From NCBI GenBank assembly GCA_012274445.1, contig JAAROD010000004.1:2604001-2668000 (forward strand): DNA of 64,000 nt, in the 5' to 3' direction. Each line of letters opens with the position of its first letter. Positions within the stretch are counted from its first letter, which is position 1. Shown here one piece after another: positions 1-11,167 of the stretch. The notes under the pieces were generated by a model. It worked only from the letters and a program-made list of their open reading frames with translations, ran no database searches and was not told the origin of the DNA. A program made the position numbers and the translations under genes. The stretch comes from Sclerotiophoma versabilis (lineage: Eukaryota > Ascomycota > Dothideomycetes > Pleosporales > Didymellaceae).

Positions 1-1222
1 CGCAATGCTGTTGTCCGAAACTTGGAAACTGCATGTTTGCCTACAACAACCGACGAGGAGCGCAGGAGACTGTTGTCCTTTGTCGTTTGCGGAGGTGGAC
101 CCACCGGCGTCGAGTTTGCAGCCGAACTATTCGATATGCTAAATGAGGACCTGTGCAAGCAATACCCGCGAATCCTACGTAACGAGATCTCTGTCCACGT
201 CATCCAGTCTCGCAGCCACATTCTCAACACCTACGACGAGGCTCTGTCCCAGTACGCCGAGACTCGATTCGCGCACGATTCCGTCGACATTCAGACCAAT
301 GCTCGCGTGAAGGAGGTTCAGCATGACAGGATTCTGTACTCTCAGAAGGGCGATGGAGATGATGCTAAGGTCGTTACCAAAGAGATTCCAATGGGCTTCT
401 GCCTGTGGTCGACTGGTGTGTCGCAGACCGACTTCTGCAAGACTCTTGCGAAGAAGCTCGATGGCCAAAACAATAAACACGCCCTTGAGACTGACACCCA
501 CCTGCGCTTGAGCGGAGCGCCTCTGGGTGACGTCTATGCCATTGGCGACTGCTCGACAGTCCAAAATAACGTCTCCGACCACGTTGTCAACTTCCTCCGC
601 ACCACTGCTTGGGAGAAAGGTAAGGACCCTGAGAAGCTGCAAATCTCTTATGCCGATTGGCGCGGCGTCGCCAAACGCGTCAAGCAGCGCTTCCCGCAAG
701 CTGCAAACCATCTGCGCCGTCTAGATAAGCTGTTCGAGCAATACGACAAGGACAAGTCGGGCACCCTCGACTTTGGCGAGCTTAGAGAGCTGCTGTTCCA
801 GATTGACTCGAAGCTCACATCGCTCCCTGCCACGGCACAGCGTGCGCATCAGCAGGGTCAGTACCTCGGCCGCAAGTTCAACAAGATCGCCCAGGCGGCA
901 CCTGGTATGGCGCTGAACAACATGGACTATGGCGACATCGACGAAGCTGTTTACAAAGCTTTCGAGTACAAGCACCTTGGTAGCCTCGCGTACATTGGCA
1001 ATGCGGCAATTTTCGACTGGAACGGCTACGGATTGAGCGGTGGACTGCTGGCGGTGTATCTGTGGAGGAGTGTATACTTTGCCCAGTCCGTCAGCCTCAG
1101 GACAAGAGTCCTCCTCGCGATGGACTGGACGAAGAGGGCACTTTTCGGACGTGGTCAGTCAAACCCTTCATTGAGAGTGTACGAGATAACGCTAACACGA
1201 TACAGATATGATGAACTTCTAG
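1..1222 (+). CDS. External alternative NADH:ubiquinone dehydrogenase, 5'-truncated
   Basis: Type II NADH dehydrogenase of the Nde family, which oxidises cytosolic NADH at the outer face of the inner mitochondrial membrane and reduces ubiquinone without pumping protons. The reading frame is open from base 1, so the N-terminal FAD-binding part lies outside the window. Visible are the second Rossmann motif (CGGGPTGVE, about bases 85-117), the FAD-site motif GDVYAIGDCS, and an EF-hand loop (DKDKSGTLDFGE, about 745-780) typical of the calcium-responsive fungal class. Exons are 1-1153 and 1206-1222. The 52-bp intron (GTCAGT...ACAG) is needed to reach the short conserved end FGRDMMNF; reading through it gives an unrelated tail. 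Family assignment is firm; Nde1 versus Nde2 is not decided. Confidence 0.92.
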
Positions 1223-1476
1223 ACCTGAGCGACTTGCATAGACTTTTCCTATTCTCCTGTCACCATAGCGGCGGTACCCTCCTACTAGACGTAGCGTTAC
1301 TGTACAAATATCGACTCTGTTCAAACATCAACAGTCCAGACCATGTAGAGTGCGCCACCTATCCCCAGGCCAAACGATAGTATTGAACATCACTTGTTAG
1401 CAAAAAGATAATCGCTGTGAAAGCGATTAGCACGCTGGTCACAGCGAAGATCTCGGCGCTGTGACCAAGTCGGAGC

Positions 1477-1481
1477 AAAAA
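1477..1481 (-). terminator. Pol III terminator of tRNA-Tyr
   Basis: Run of five T on the minus strand, 10 nt downstream of the tRNA-Tyr discriminator base, as expected for RNA polymerase III termination. Confidence 0.6.
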
Positions 1482-1491
1482 GATGAGTTGT

Positions 1492-1579
1492 TCTCCGCTC
1501 CCAGAATCGAACTAGGGACCTTTCGATAACAATGAAGCTATTACAGTCGAACGTGATAAACCAACTACACCAAGCGGAG
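1492..1579 (-). tRNA. tRNA-Tyr (GTA), intron-containing
   Basis: Read on the minus strand, a full cloverleaf forms. The 7-bp acceptor stem is CTCCGCT/AGCGGAG with the eukaryotic Tyr-specific C1-G72 pair and discriminator A. The anticodon stem is TTCGA/TCGAA, the anticodon GTA (plus-strand complement at 1542-1544), and the T arm is CCTAG-TTCGATT-CTGGG. A 13-nt intron sits one base 3' of the anticodon, the canonical position; eukaryotic nuclear tRNA-Tyr genes characteristically carry one. Length without the intron is 75 nt. The D stem is short (three clear pairs). Confidence 0.93.
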
Positions 1580-2070
1580 GAATGCATTCCGAGGGATGCG
1601 CTTGTTTCTTTGATGGAAGGAGTTGCGCATCACGTTTAATATATTCCAGGTGATGGCAGCACGCAGATGGATCGCGCAGAACGGCTGATGTTGAGAGATA
1701 ATGTGGTGGGGCATGAATTTGACGGTTGTCAGCGGCACAGTCAAAGCTGACAGCCGCGTTTGCTAAGCGAGAACCGTTTTGCCAGCATCATTAGCTGCAT
1801 GCTCCGCTCGGTGTACTTGGTTTACCACGCTCAACTACAATGATCCATCGTTATCGAAAGGCCTTTAAGCGCATAACGGTGGCCACTTCTGTAAGGACTT
1901 GATGCTCTACACACGGCAAAGTAATTGTTGCACTACAGTTTTCATTCAATAGGAGTATTTAGAGCCCTTCGAATTCAAGCTCGATTATCACTCAGATGCC
2001 TTCAAACTGTCCGACTATTAGAAAACCATACTTTCCTTACTCCCATATCCTCTCTACACTCCCAACAACC
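1580..2070. other. Intergenic, no gene seen
   Basis: About 490 bp between the tRNA-Tyr 5' end and the DUF1772 gene 3' end. Only short ORFs without recognisable content; likely the tRNA upstream flank plus a 3' UTR. Confidence 0.5.
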
Positions 2071-2724
2071 TCAAGCCAGCGCCCCAATCAACCCAACAAC
2101 ACCACCAGCACCCATCAACACAGCCCTGACGTAGTTCAACTTCTCAAACTTGGTCAGCAACCCTTTAACCTGCTCCTCCTCTTCTTTCGTCGGCTCCCTC
2201 CTCGTCTTCTCCTGCGGATCGCTCAAATCACTCCACTGACTAACATCATCCTTGCCATTCACGCTCTCCTCGGCGGTCCTAGGTTCCGCGCCAATCTTCT
2301 CCCGGTGCGCAATAGACTCCGCGCTATGGCTGCCACCTAGGTCCTCGTTGCGTTTGATAAGCTCAAAGTTTGTAGGGATCATGACGGCGCTGGTGAACAG
2401 CGCGGTTGAGAAGCTGAACACACTCGCTGCAAGGAAGAGGCCTGGTTTTCCTCTCACGGCGTGTGCTAATGCCCCGCTGAGTGTTTGGGCTGAGCTTGGT
2501 AGCGCGGTGTAGGCGAGGTATGCGAAGCCTGTGGAGGAGAGGATGATGCCGGTGGGCGCCGTGTGCGAGCCCCGGCTGAACAGCCAGCGCAGCATGGGAA
2601 GCGAGCGAGAGGCGAGCTGGGAGCGTATAAGGGGAATGTCGAAGGCGGAGAGGGCGGCTATGCCGCCAGATGTGAAGAGGGCGGTGGAGATTGTAAGGAT
2701 TTGGACGGCTTGTGTTGCCGACAT
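2071..2724 (-). CDS. DUF1772 (anthrone oxygenase-like) membrane protein
   Basis: Intronless gene for a 217-residue protein. Hydrophobic segments lie near residues 5-25 (QILTISTALFTSGGIAAL), about 55-75, about 85-110 and at the extreme C-terminus (AVLMGAGGVVGLIGALA), which matches the four-helix DUF1772 layout. That family contains anthrone oxygenases of polyketide pathways but also many fungal proteins of unknown role. A charged loop rich in Glu and Lys (about residues 150-190) precedes the last helix. The start at 2724 (MSATQ) was chosen because the 18 residues upstream in frame look like untranslated leader. No polyketide synthase lies nearby, so a biosynthetic role is not supported by context. 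Confidence 0.7.
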   Translation of the reverse strand: MSATQAVQILTISTALFTSGGIAALSAFDIPLIRSQLASRSLPMLRWLFSRGSHTAPTGIILSSTGFAYLAYTALPSSAQTLSGALAHAVRGKPGLFLAASVFSFSTALFTSAVMIPTNFELIKRNEDLGGSHSAESIAHREKIGAEPRTAEESVNGKDDVSQWSDLSDPQEKTRREPTKEEEEQVKGLLTKFEKLNYVRAVLMGAGGVVGLIGALA

Positions 2725-2991
2725 GATGGATACTCTGTTGTTATTCCGTCTTGATTTGATCTGGTGAGTGTTCGTCAATGTGGTTATTACTTTTTAGGCG
2801 AGGAGATCACATGGATTTGAGCCAACTTTTGTATTACATGTGATTCGGATCCCGAGAGTTGCGCAGCATGCGGAAAGTCCGACATTGCGATGTATGATGT
2901 CATACCGACCCTCAGGCCATCCACTCTTACAACGTGCAACATCGGTGCTGCAAACCACAATCACCGACTTTGCTGATCGGTCACATCTATC

Positions 2992-4641
2992 TTACTCGGT
3001 CCTCTTGTTGACTCTGGGCAGTGCAAACCAGCACACAAGCATGGCACCGTACAATCCAAGCGCCACTGGGTGAATCACCCAGGTTCCCACTGCTTGTGCA
3101 AGAATACCTGTTGTGAAAGGAGCAACCGCACCTCCGGAACTACCAGCAGAGCCAATAAACCCGATCGCTGTTGTTTGCAAGTGCCTAGGCACTAAACGCG
3201 AAAAGATTGTCTGCGCACATGGATAGACAGGACCAAGCAACAAACCCAGAAGCGAGACTGCTACAGCGTTGCCGATAACATTGGGAATAAACCATGCCAT
3301 GAGTTGAAGAGCCATAGTACCGATAGTGAGCCCGATGACATAGTTCTTCTCGCCAATTCTGGGCGCAGCGTGAGTGAGGACGAACCGACCGATAGTGATG
3401 CCAGCCTGCGAAGTGTCAGCAATGCATTGTGTACAGATGGACTATTCCAACCTACCCAGAAACCAGCCGTGACATATCCGACCTTTGCCGGATCTCCATC
3501 TCTGTAGTTGATGAGATATGAGATAATCCAGCCTGAAACTGCGACCTCCGCTCCCTGGTAGGCAAAAATGAATAGAGCGCCGATGATGGTGACTTTATTC
3601 TGCAGTGCAAGTTTGAGCTCCTTCGTTTTCGACCCTGACTCAGCCGCAGCATTTTGTCGGCTGGCAGTGATCTCGAGAGCAGTAAGCAGCGTAGCGGAGG
3701 AGTCCTCCTCGTAGTTATGGAAGGCCCAAGCTGCGAAGCCGACGCAACAGAACCGCAATCCGAGCAGGACGAAGTAGAAGCGGGACCAAAGGATCCCTTG
3801 CGATACCATGGCTGTTCCAATGATGGGTGCAATAGTGCCACCAATGCCATAGCTGCCATGAGCTGAACCTAGGACAGCACTCGAGGGCTGGATGTTAGCG
3901 CAGAACACGTTGTTCAAAGCCAGGCTGGTTGCAGCACCATAGCCAATCAACAAAAAACTGTTCAGTCGTCAGCACAGTACAATAGCGAAGGCTAATTACT
4001 TACGCTATGATTACGACTGGGAAAGGGGGAGTGCAAACGAGCATGATATACGCAGCGATCAAGAACGCCTCTGCATAGATCAGGGTCTTCGCTCTTCCGA
4101 GCTTGGATAATGCCCATGTCACAAGAGGTGCAGCGGCTATGAAACCCACAGCATTGCCAACGAAGACGAGCGACATGATTGTATGCGTGTTGTGGTAGTA
4201 GGCCTCCATGTATGGAATTAGAGCACCGACAACTACTAGTGGTTAGCATTTGGACATTTCACATTCTGATGCAACTGGACACTCACCGGCATCGTTGAGT
4301 CCGTTTCCGAAGTAAATGACGCAACAGCACAAGATCCTCCACTTGTTCATTGGCGGGTTGTTCCACGTCTGTACCAGACCAACTGCTTCATCTTGCCTAG
4401 GGGTAGGAGGACAGCTTGCCTCAAGATCATTGGGTGTCTTCGGTGTCTGTGTTCCTGTGTTGGGTCGTTGATCAAAGTAGGCAGAATTGCTGTCTTTGCC
4501 AGCCCTGATCGGTTCGAGTTCAATATCTGGCAGAACTCCAATGTGAGGCTGTTTACCATTGGTCTTCTGGTATGTTGGGGCAGGATTGGCAGGAGCCACA
4601 GACTGGATATCGAACATGCCATGCAGACTGGAGGACGCCAT
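2992..4641 (-). CDS. MFS transporter, fungal FucP/BSC6-like
   Basis: Four exons encode a 499-residue major facilitator: 4287-4641, 4004-4232, 3456-3957 and 2992-3405, joined by introns of 54, 46 and 50 bp with GTGAGT, GTAAGT and GTAGGT donors. A hydrophilic N-terminus of about 85 residues precedes the first helix (ILCCCVIYFGNGLNDA). Further segments include GNAVGFIAAAPLV, a central charged loop after HNYEEDSS, and late helices such as NAVAVSLLGLLLGPVYP and a Gly-rich IGFIGSAGSSGGA. This resembles fungal BSC6/fucose-permease-like carriers; the substrate cannot be told. The start at MASSSLHGM was preferred to an in-frame ATG 63 bp upstream. Exon joins restore conserved stretches such as LIPYMEAYY and GRFVLTHAAPRIGEKNY. 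Confidence 0.85.
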
Positions 4642-5367
4642 CTTGCTTTGCGTTTGGTTGATGAGTTGAGCAAGCCAGGGGCAACAAGTTGAACGAGCCT
4701 TCAATCAAGGTGCCTGCTCGGCGTGCGTGAAAGTCGACGAGCTACTCTACTCAGAACAAGCCGAAGGGAGGGTCGAATTATACGTTGAGCGTCCGGGGCA
4801 ATGAAAGTGGGTCCTTCCTGCAAAGGGAAGTCCACGACAATCGTGATTGGAAAGAATGACAGTCATGGGTCATTGGGTGTCTTTGCTGATAAATGGATCT
4901 GTTTGTTAATGCGGAGAGCCACACTAGTGAAAAGATTATCGGCAAGCGTATCTGCGATAGAGCATTGGCCCGACATTCCTCCAGTGGAACTGTCTACCAT
5001 TATGGCACGCTTACTGTTCGTGAAGGTGCTATGGATGAGCGAGCGCCCCGTGACTGAATCATTGTGCATGTTGCTGCACAGCATCTCCCATGCACGTCTA
5101 TCTAATGCGCAAAGAGGAGCAAAACCGACGACTCTTGACGCGTAAATGTGCACACGAAATAGTAAAGGGCGTTGAAAGTCTGGAAGGGCGGTGGAAGCGT
5201 TTCCCAAACCGTTGGCAGATTGCGAGGTCGCTGCGGGGAGTATTGCCCCTCGGCCGCTAGCTTCTCTGCAGAGCGGAGCCCGTGCCAAATTATTCAATCA
5301 CTTTCACGAGCTACACGCGTATCATCAAACCAAACGAAACCAACTATATCAGCGCGAGACCGTCACC
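4642..5367. promoter_or_regulatory. Divergent spacer MFS / EIF1AD
   Basis: About 725 bp between the 5' ends of two oppositely oriented genes; it must hold both promoters. No gene or clear TATA element was recognised. Confidence 0.45.
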
Positions 5368-5826
5368 ATGGGCCGTCCAAAGCGCCAAGTACTCGCTACA
5401 ATCGAAGACACGATCACGCCCCCTGCAGCCCTGCCCGAGGGGCACCTGATTGCGCGCATTGTGAAGGCGGAGGGCAAGAACCTCTATAGCGCCGAGCTAC
5501 CTGGTGGAAAATCGATTCTCGCAGAGCTCGAGGCCAAGTTCCGCTCGACGGTCTGGATAAAGCGGGGCAGCTATGTCGTCGTAGACACGTCTGCGCTAGC
5601 GGAGAGGGAGAACAAGCTGGACGGAGAAATTGTGAACATTGTAAGGGACGAGAAAGCATGGAGGAAGATGGCGTATTGGTATGTGTATGCTATGACTGGG
5701 GTATGTTCATGATGTGCTAATTATGCTAGGCCCAAAGAGTTCGTCAAGAAGCCCGCCTACGAGGACAGCGACGAAGAGGAGTCGACGGTCGGAAAGATGC
5801 CGCCTTCTGATTCGGACGAAGAGTGA
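5368..5826 (+). CDS. EIF1AD: EIF1AD-like S1/IF1 RNA-binding protein
   Basis: Homologue of the eIF1A-domain protein EIF1AD, a small OB-fold RNA-binding protein. Exons 5368-5678 and 5730-5826 give 135 residues; the 51-bp intron splits the Trp codon in YW-PKEF. The start MGRPKRQVLATIED, the S1/IF1 core (HLIARIVKAEGKNLY, then FRSTVWIKRGSYVVVD) and an acidic tail (EDSDEEES, then SDSDEE) match the family. Metazoan members are somewhat longer, about 165 residues from memory. The role in animals is linked to stress response and translation or ribosome assembly; the fungal role is inferred. The stop codon lies 2 bp from the stop of ALG3 on the other strand. Confidence 0.9.
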
Positions 5827-5828
5827 GC

Positions 5829-7243
5829 TTATTCTGCTTGCTTGTGGTCCTCTTCGATGACCCCCTTCGTCGCGCCCACAAATTCATTCCGCGTTCCCCA
5901 CCATACACCTGCTACGGCTACAGCCAGCGTTCCAACGACGGTTGCTGAGCTGATTGGTGTGCTCGGATACACGTTCCATGCCCACTCTTGCGCAGCCCAG
6001 AGCGCATACTGAACAACGGGGTGGAAGCCTGATTTCCACAGCAGGAAGGGCGTGGTCCATGCGATATATGCGTAGAACTGGTAATGCAGCGATCTTGCGC
6101 AAAGCATGCCAACAGCCATTGCAGTCAAAATGACCGTCATGATGAAATCCGGGGTGATCCTCTTCGTCATGACGTCCTGGTCTCTGGGTTCCCGGGCAGG
6201 CAGCACAAGCTTGAGGAATTGCCGAGGTGTGCGTTTGGAAGGCTTGATCCAGCGTGTGTATGCAAAAAACAGAAGCAGACTAGCATGAACCGCCAAAAGG
6301 CTGAGCGCAAATGGTTTCGACAAGAAAGTCTCTTCAGAGATGAATCGCCAGTTGACTGTCCATTTGTAGAAGAACGCTCTTGTGAATTCAAAGGCGCGCC
6401 CGAAATAGCTGAAGCTCTGCTTCCTGAATGGATATCCAAAGAGAATCTGTTACAATCAGTCAATGCGCCCACTATGCTTGTCATCTAACATACCGAGACT
6501 TGGAAGATGATCATAGCTTGCGTAATCGCCTCTCTGCTCCCCAGCGCCTGGATCATTAAGATGCCCATCGCCGGTAGAGGTAACAGTAAACTCATTTTAA
6601 CATTCAGCCCTGTGGTGTAGAGAAAGCTGCCCAAATGCCACTGATTACGCTGGTAGCAGTAAATAGCAGCCCATAGACCCAGCACAGCGAAGCAATCGTT
6701 GAAACACCGCAGCATGAAGATACTGTGTAGCCTTTTGCTTAGAATAAGCAGCGGAAAGACATACGGCGGAACCTGCCCTGATTAGCTCAATCTCTTAGTA
6801 TAAAACAGGGAGATGTCGTACTTTGGCTTTCCGATAACATTGAAACACGATTCCCAACGTCAGAAGATAAAGCAGCGCGAAGATGTACTGCGCCCTCTGG
6901 AGGTCGCGCCCCTGGTCCGTAAGGCGATAAAGTTGCTTGTATATCCAGACGTGCGCGCCAGGATATACAAGCGGCCCTGTGCCACCAACTATCTTCTTGT
7001 AGTCTCGTTCTCCTTTCAAATAAATCTCGATCTGCTGCATATACGCCGTCCAGTCAATTTCGGTATCTGCTGGGCATCAGCAAGCTGCGTTGTGGAACAC
7101 GTGTTCTCGTGATGGCGCGTACAAGCAACTTTATCAATTATGATGCCACAGAGCGCTGCATCTGTGATAAGAAGTAATGGTGCTATCCATTTTGTGTTGC
7201 GTGGGTTGTAGGCGATATCGAAGGCCTGGCTGAGGAGTGACAT
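5829..7243 (-). CDS. ALG3: Dol-P-Man:Man5GlcNAc2-PP-Dol alpha-1,3-mannosyltransferase
   Basis: ER membrane GT58 enzyme that adds the first dolichol-phosphate-mannose-derived mannose to the lipid-linked oligosaccharide in N-glycosylation. Four exons (7123-7243, 6822-7066, 6494-6772, 5829-6446) give 420 residues; introns are 56, 49 and 47 bp. Joining exon 1 to 2 yields the family motif KVAYTEIDWTAYMQQ, followed by GGTGPLVYPGAHVWIY. Later come LHSIFMLRCFNDC, GLNVKMSLLL and QALGSREAI, with several hydrophobic helices and the C-terminal segment SLHYQFYAYIAWTTPFLLW. Yeast Alg3 is about 458 residues. Every splice site is GT-AG and frame-consistent. Confidence 0.93.
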
Positions 7244-7686
7244 GGCGCCGAAAGTTCTGTGGTGTTGATGTCGGGGGTAGTAAAGGTCATATAGAGAATG
7301 TTAGATCACGTGTATAGGAGGTCTCGGGTTTCAAGATGCTAAGCAGTCAAACCAGGAACCGTTTCAGGCACGAATGGTTCGAGCGATGCTTAGGCGACTG
7401 TTTGAGGGCTCTACTTAGTAAATACTAAATGTGCACCTTATTATGTTCCAATCATTTCCAATTGCTTCATGATATTTGAGGTTCAACGTTGGCAGTTATA
7501 TATGTATCTAATATGTCTACAACCTCCGTGCCATGTAAAAGAACAGCTCATCTAAGCCATCGCCCAAGAAACTCCAGTGAATGCATAAACACGTCCCGCC
7601 AACTTTTCCGGGTATCCTTTGGTACAAAAATCAACAGCATGCCATTACTTCAGCATACATCAATCTCTTTGCTCTCATGCTTCGAG
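7244..7686. other. Intergenic ALG3 promoter / REX4 3' flank
   Basis: About 440 bp between two minus-strand genes; it should hold the ALG3 promoter and REX4 3' UTR. No gene seen. Confidence 0.45.
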
Positions 7687-8751
7687 CTAGTGCTTCTTCT
7701 TCTTTTTGCTCTTCTTCCTGTTTCTCTTCTTCTTCTCCTCGCCATCTCCATCAGCATCAACCTCCGCTGCAACTGTCGGGACTCTGACGTTGCCGTACTT
7801 TTGGCGGATCTCATTCTCAAATTCATCTTTCTCGAGGCGAAACAAGGCCATAGTAGCTCTTGCATCTTCGACTGAGCTATGCGCGCCTGTCTGGATCTCC
7901 ACACCGAGCAACTTTTGAGCGAGCATCTTAAGTCCCGGTGTCCACCCTGCTTTCGTTGCCAGTTGACGGAACTTCGAAAACTTGGAGGTATCGCGGATCA
8001 GGCGCTTGTCATGCTTCAGGATCAAGACATCCAAGTCATTCTTCACGGCGTGACCAACAAGTATGCGCCCACCAAGCAGAATCTTGAGATCGCTACGTAC
8101 CTCCTCAAACGTACGTGCAACATCCTTGTGTAGGTGCTTCGGTTCGATACCAGAGACGGCGGTGCGGTAGTCGGTAACTTCGACCTTGGGAGGCATTTGG
8201 ACGTAGGAGTCGTAGACTTGATGGCCGTGATAGTTGACCAGCGACACTCTGGCTAACGCTGAATCTCGATTAGGCTCTGGACCTATGCCAACCATTTCGC
8301 AATCGAGTGCCACATATTTGCCAGGTAGTGCAGTTTCGGAGACTCCTTCGTTCTCGATGTCAGGGAAGTCGGGGTGAGGTGTAAGGATGTCGTCGGCGAC
8401 AGCAGCATCTTCCTCAGACGTGATAAGTGGTGTGCGCTTAAGCTGAGGTGTCGATACACTACGAGAGAGGGTCTTGACGTTGTGCTGCTTGATTGATGCG
8501 CCAACAGACACAGGTTCCTCCATCTTTTGTCGCTTCTTCGATGCAGGAGATTTGTGGGGTGCAGATTTGCCGTTTTCGTTCAACGATAGCCGCGGCGCAT
8601 TCGTAGGCTTCTCGTTGGTCTTGAAGGATCGCTTGCGCTTCAATGAGGTCTGCGGTTCGGTGGAAGTCTGGGATTTCGGGGAAGTCGAGGGTTTTGAGGC
8701 CTGGAGTTGGGCCCGTAGCCTCTTCCAATTTGAACTGAGTTCTGGTGCCAT
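7687..8751 (-). CDS. REX4: RNA exonuclease 4 (DEDDh)
   Basis: Intronless gene for a 354-residue REXO4-family 3'-5' exonuclease involved in pre-rRNA processing. The N-terminal 130 residues are basic and low in complexity (KRKRSFKTNEK, SKKRQKM), as in nucleolar proteins. The exonuclease domain starts at about residue 145 with KYVALDCEMVGIGPEPN, giving the first catalytic Asp150 and Glu152. It continues with HAVKNDLDVLILKHD (second Asp) and GAHSSVEDARATMALF (the h-type His and last Asp). The C-terminus is very Lys-rich (KKKRNRKKSKKKKKH), suiting nucleolar targeting. The start at 8751 (MAPELSSNW) is preferred; an open frame continues 70 residues upstream but looks non-conserved. Confidence 0.93.
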   Translation of the reverse strand: MAPELSSNWKRLRAQLQASKPSTSPKSQTSTEPQTSLKRKRSFKTNEKPTNAPRLSLNENGKSAPHKSPASKKRQKMEEPVSVGASIKQHNVKTLSRSVSTPQLKRTPLITSEEDAAVADDILTPHPDFPDIENEGVSETALPGKYVALDCEMVGIGPEPNRDSALARVSLVNYHGHQVYDSYVQMPPKVEVTDYRTAVSGIEPKHLHKDVARTFEEVRSDLKILLGGRILVGHAVKNDLDVLILKHDKRLIRDTSKFSKFRQLATKAGWTPGLKMLAQKLLGVEIQTGAHSSVEDARATMALFRLEKDEFENEIRQKYGNVRVPTVAAEVDADGDGEEKKKRNRKKSKKKKKH

Positions 8752-9009
8752 ATCGATGTCACCTGCGTGGCATAGCGGTATGTACAATGTCGTACTTTCA
8801 CCGGCCGTTATAATCGATGCTGCTTGAATGCTCGAGTCCCCGCAGGAACTTTTGTTTGAACGGGCCGCGCTAGCGCAGCATTCTGCCGAGGCGGTGGAAC
8901 AGGCAACACTGCGACAAAGGGACTGCAACACCATCAACTTCATCACGACATCATCAACCACAACGCGATTTAAAACCCACAGTAATCACCAGGCACTTGT
9001 CGCATAGTC
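8752..9009. promoter_or_regulatory. Bidirectional promoter REX4 / ESA1
   Basis: Only 258 bp separate the two start codons, so both promoters and 5' UTRs share this interval. No specific factor site was identified. Confidence 0.5.
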
Positions 9010-10691
9010 ATGGCGCCTCGAGAGAACTCACATGAGCCTTCCGGCACGCCGGTGCCGGTGGAAACAGGATTTGCCACACTTGCACAGCTCAGGTACGTGC
9101 GATACCAGCGCGCCAGATTTCTGAGATGCATACTGATGTGTTGCGTGTAGGGTTGGTGTGAAAGCATGGGTTGAGAAGGCAAGTCGCAATACAGCTGAAG
9201 TTCGCGACGGGCGCTGAACGCGTTTTGTGGAACATCAGAACATCAAAACCTCAAAACCTTGATCCACATGAGCTGTCAACTAACACTTCATAGGAAGGCG
9301 AAAAGCGCAAAGCTGAACTTCTCTCAATTCAAACTCGACAAGGCCAGACTAAGTTTTATGTGCATTATGAGGACTTTAATAAGCGTCTCGATGAATGGAT
9401 ATCAGCAGATCGCATTGATCTGTCACGAGAAGTCGAGTGGCCTGCGCCCGAGAAGGCCGACAAGAAGAAAAGTGGCTCCTCTAAGACAGACAAAACACCC
9501 TCCAAGTCAGAACAAAAGAGCCTCAAAAGATCACGCAGTAAGCTGGACCGCGAGATATCTGGGACACCAGAGTCCACGTCCAGCAATATTCCTGGCAAGG
9601 CACAGCGACCATCCAAGGCAAGCGGGAAAGAGAACCAGGAGGTATTCGTTACTAGCGAAGTCACAGATGGCACACCCAAGCCTGAGGATGAGGAGATGGA
9701 CCTAGTGGATGTCCAAGACGCCGCAGCAGCAGCCAAAGCTGTATCAGATCAAAACTACTCGCGTGAAGACGAGATTGAGAAGCTACGCACATCGGGCTCG
9801 ATGACGCAGAATCAGACCGAGATCTCTCGAGTGCGTAATTTGGAGAAAGTGCAGATGGGCAAGTTCGAGATCGAACCTTGGTATTTCTCTCCCTACCCTA
9901 TCGACTTTGTGGACTCGGACGTTGTCTACATCTGCGAATTCTGCCTCTCGTATTACGGTGAGCAGACACAGTTCGAACGTCACCGCGCAAAGTGCACGCT
10001 GCTGCATCCACCTGGCAACGAGATCTACCGCGACGACTACGTTTCATTCTTCGAGATCGATGGACGGCGGCAACGTACATGGTGTCGGAACCTCTGTCTG
10101 CTTTCGAAGCTCTTCCTGGACCACAAGACCCTATACTACGACGTTGATCCCTTCCTCTTTTACTGCATGTGCACGCGCGACGAACACGGTTGTCATCTTG
10201 TTGGCTACTTCAGTAAAGAGAAAGAATCGGCTGATGGCTACAACGTTGCATGTATTCTCACTCTGCCTCAGTACCAACGCAAGGGTTTCGGAAAGCTGCT
10301 CATTGACTTTTCGTATATTCTGTCGAAACGTGAAGGCAAGCTTGGCTCACCTGAGAAGCCGCTTTCCGATTTGGGTCTTTTAGGGTACCGTGCATACTGG
10401 CAGGAGATCATTGTCGACCTGCTTATGGATGGTCGAGTCGAGGCTAACATCGACGACCTCGGCGCTGCCACAGCGATGATGACTAACGACGTTCTACATA
10501 CGCTGCAGAACCTGAACATGCTCCGCTACAGCAAGAACCAGCATGTTATTGTTTTGACGGATGCTGTGATCGAGCAGCGTGAGCGGCAGAAGGCGAAAGA
10601 GAAGCTAAAGGGCAAGAGAAGCCTCGATCCAGAACGACTTATTTGGAAGCCACCGGTTTTCTCAGCTGCTAGTCGTACGTGGAACTGGTGA
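9010..10691 (+). CDS. ESA1: MYST histone acetyltransferase Esa1 (NuA4 catalytic subunit)
   Basis: Catalytic subunit of NuA4, acetylating histone H4 and H2A. Exons 9010-9092, 9151-9178 (28 nt) and 9294-10691 give 502 residues. An N-terminal Tudor-knot/chromo-barrel is split over the exons (VGVKAWVEK-EGEKRKAELLSIQTR, FYVHYEDFNKRLDEW). A charged linker follows, then the C2HC zinc finger (Cys251, Cys254, His267, Cys271). The MYST fold has autoacetylated Lys315 (DHKTLYYDVDPFLFY), Cys357 (NVACILTLP), the acetyl-CoA loop QRKGFGK (about 365-371) and catalytic Glu391 (SPEKPLSDLG). Intron 2 starts with GCAAGT rather than GT. Yeast Esa1 is 445 residues; the excess is in the linker. Confidence 0.95.
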
Positions 10692-11167
10692 TTGGATCAT
10701 GGGTTGTTCAGGCGTTAGAAGGAAGAATGCGGCGCATACGTTGGTTCGGAAGTTGCTTAGGTATACCCCAATCTCATTTTCATAACCGTTCATGTACACT
10801 AGCACCCAAAATTACTACTCCTGACCGCTAAAGGCGAGTCAATTTGCTAAGGTTTACGCTGCCTCCTACGAAAAAGGGGGCTTCCTACGGATGCTAAGCA
10901 ATACAAGCGCTTACTCAACCTCACAAAGGGTACGGAACTTCCGAAGTTCCACAGCTGACGTGAGCTTCTGTTTGAGCGAAGAATCTCCACTCATGTCGTC
11001 CCAAACAGTCACCTGGCTCTTTTGTTTTGTTGCTTAATCTGGAACATTGTTGGTGTCTCGGTATCTCGTTGTTTCAAGGACAGCGTTCACTTCGAACTGC
11101 AAAGTCCCGAGACAATATTCACTCTTTCTGCTCTAGATAACGACCAAAACGTTTAAGTACCCCAGCA
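10692..11167. other. Intergenic, no gene seen
   Basis: About 475 bp between the ESA1 stop and the broken F-box-like gene. No ORF or RNA gene recognised. Confidence 0.45.

Noticed and set aside
8752..8961. 70-residue N-terminal extension of REX4
   Set aside because: Lies in the short divergent promoter with ESA1 and shows no conserved content.
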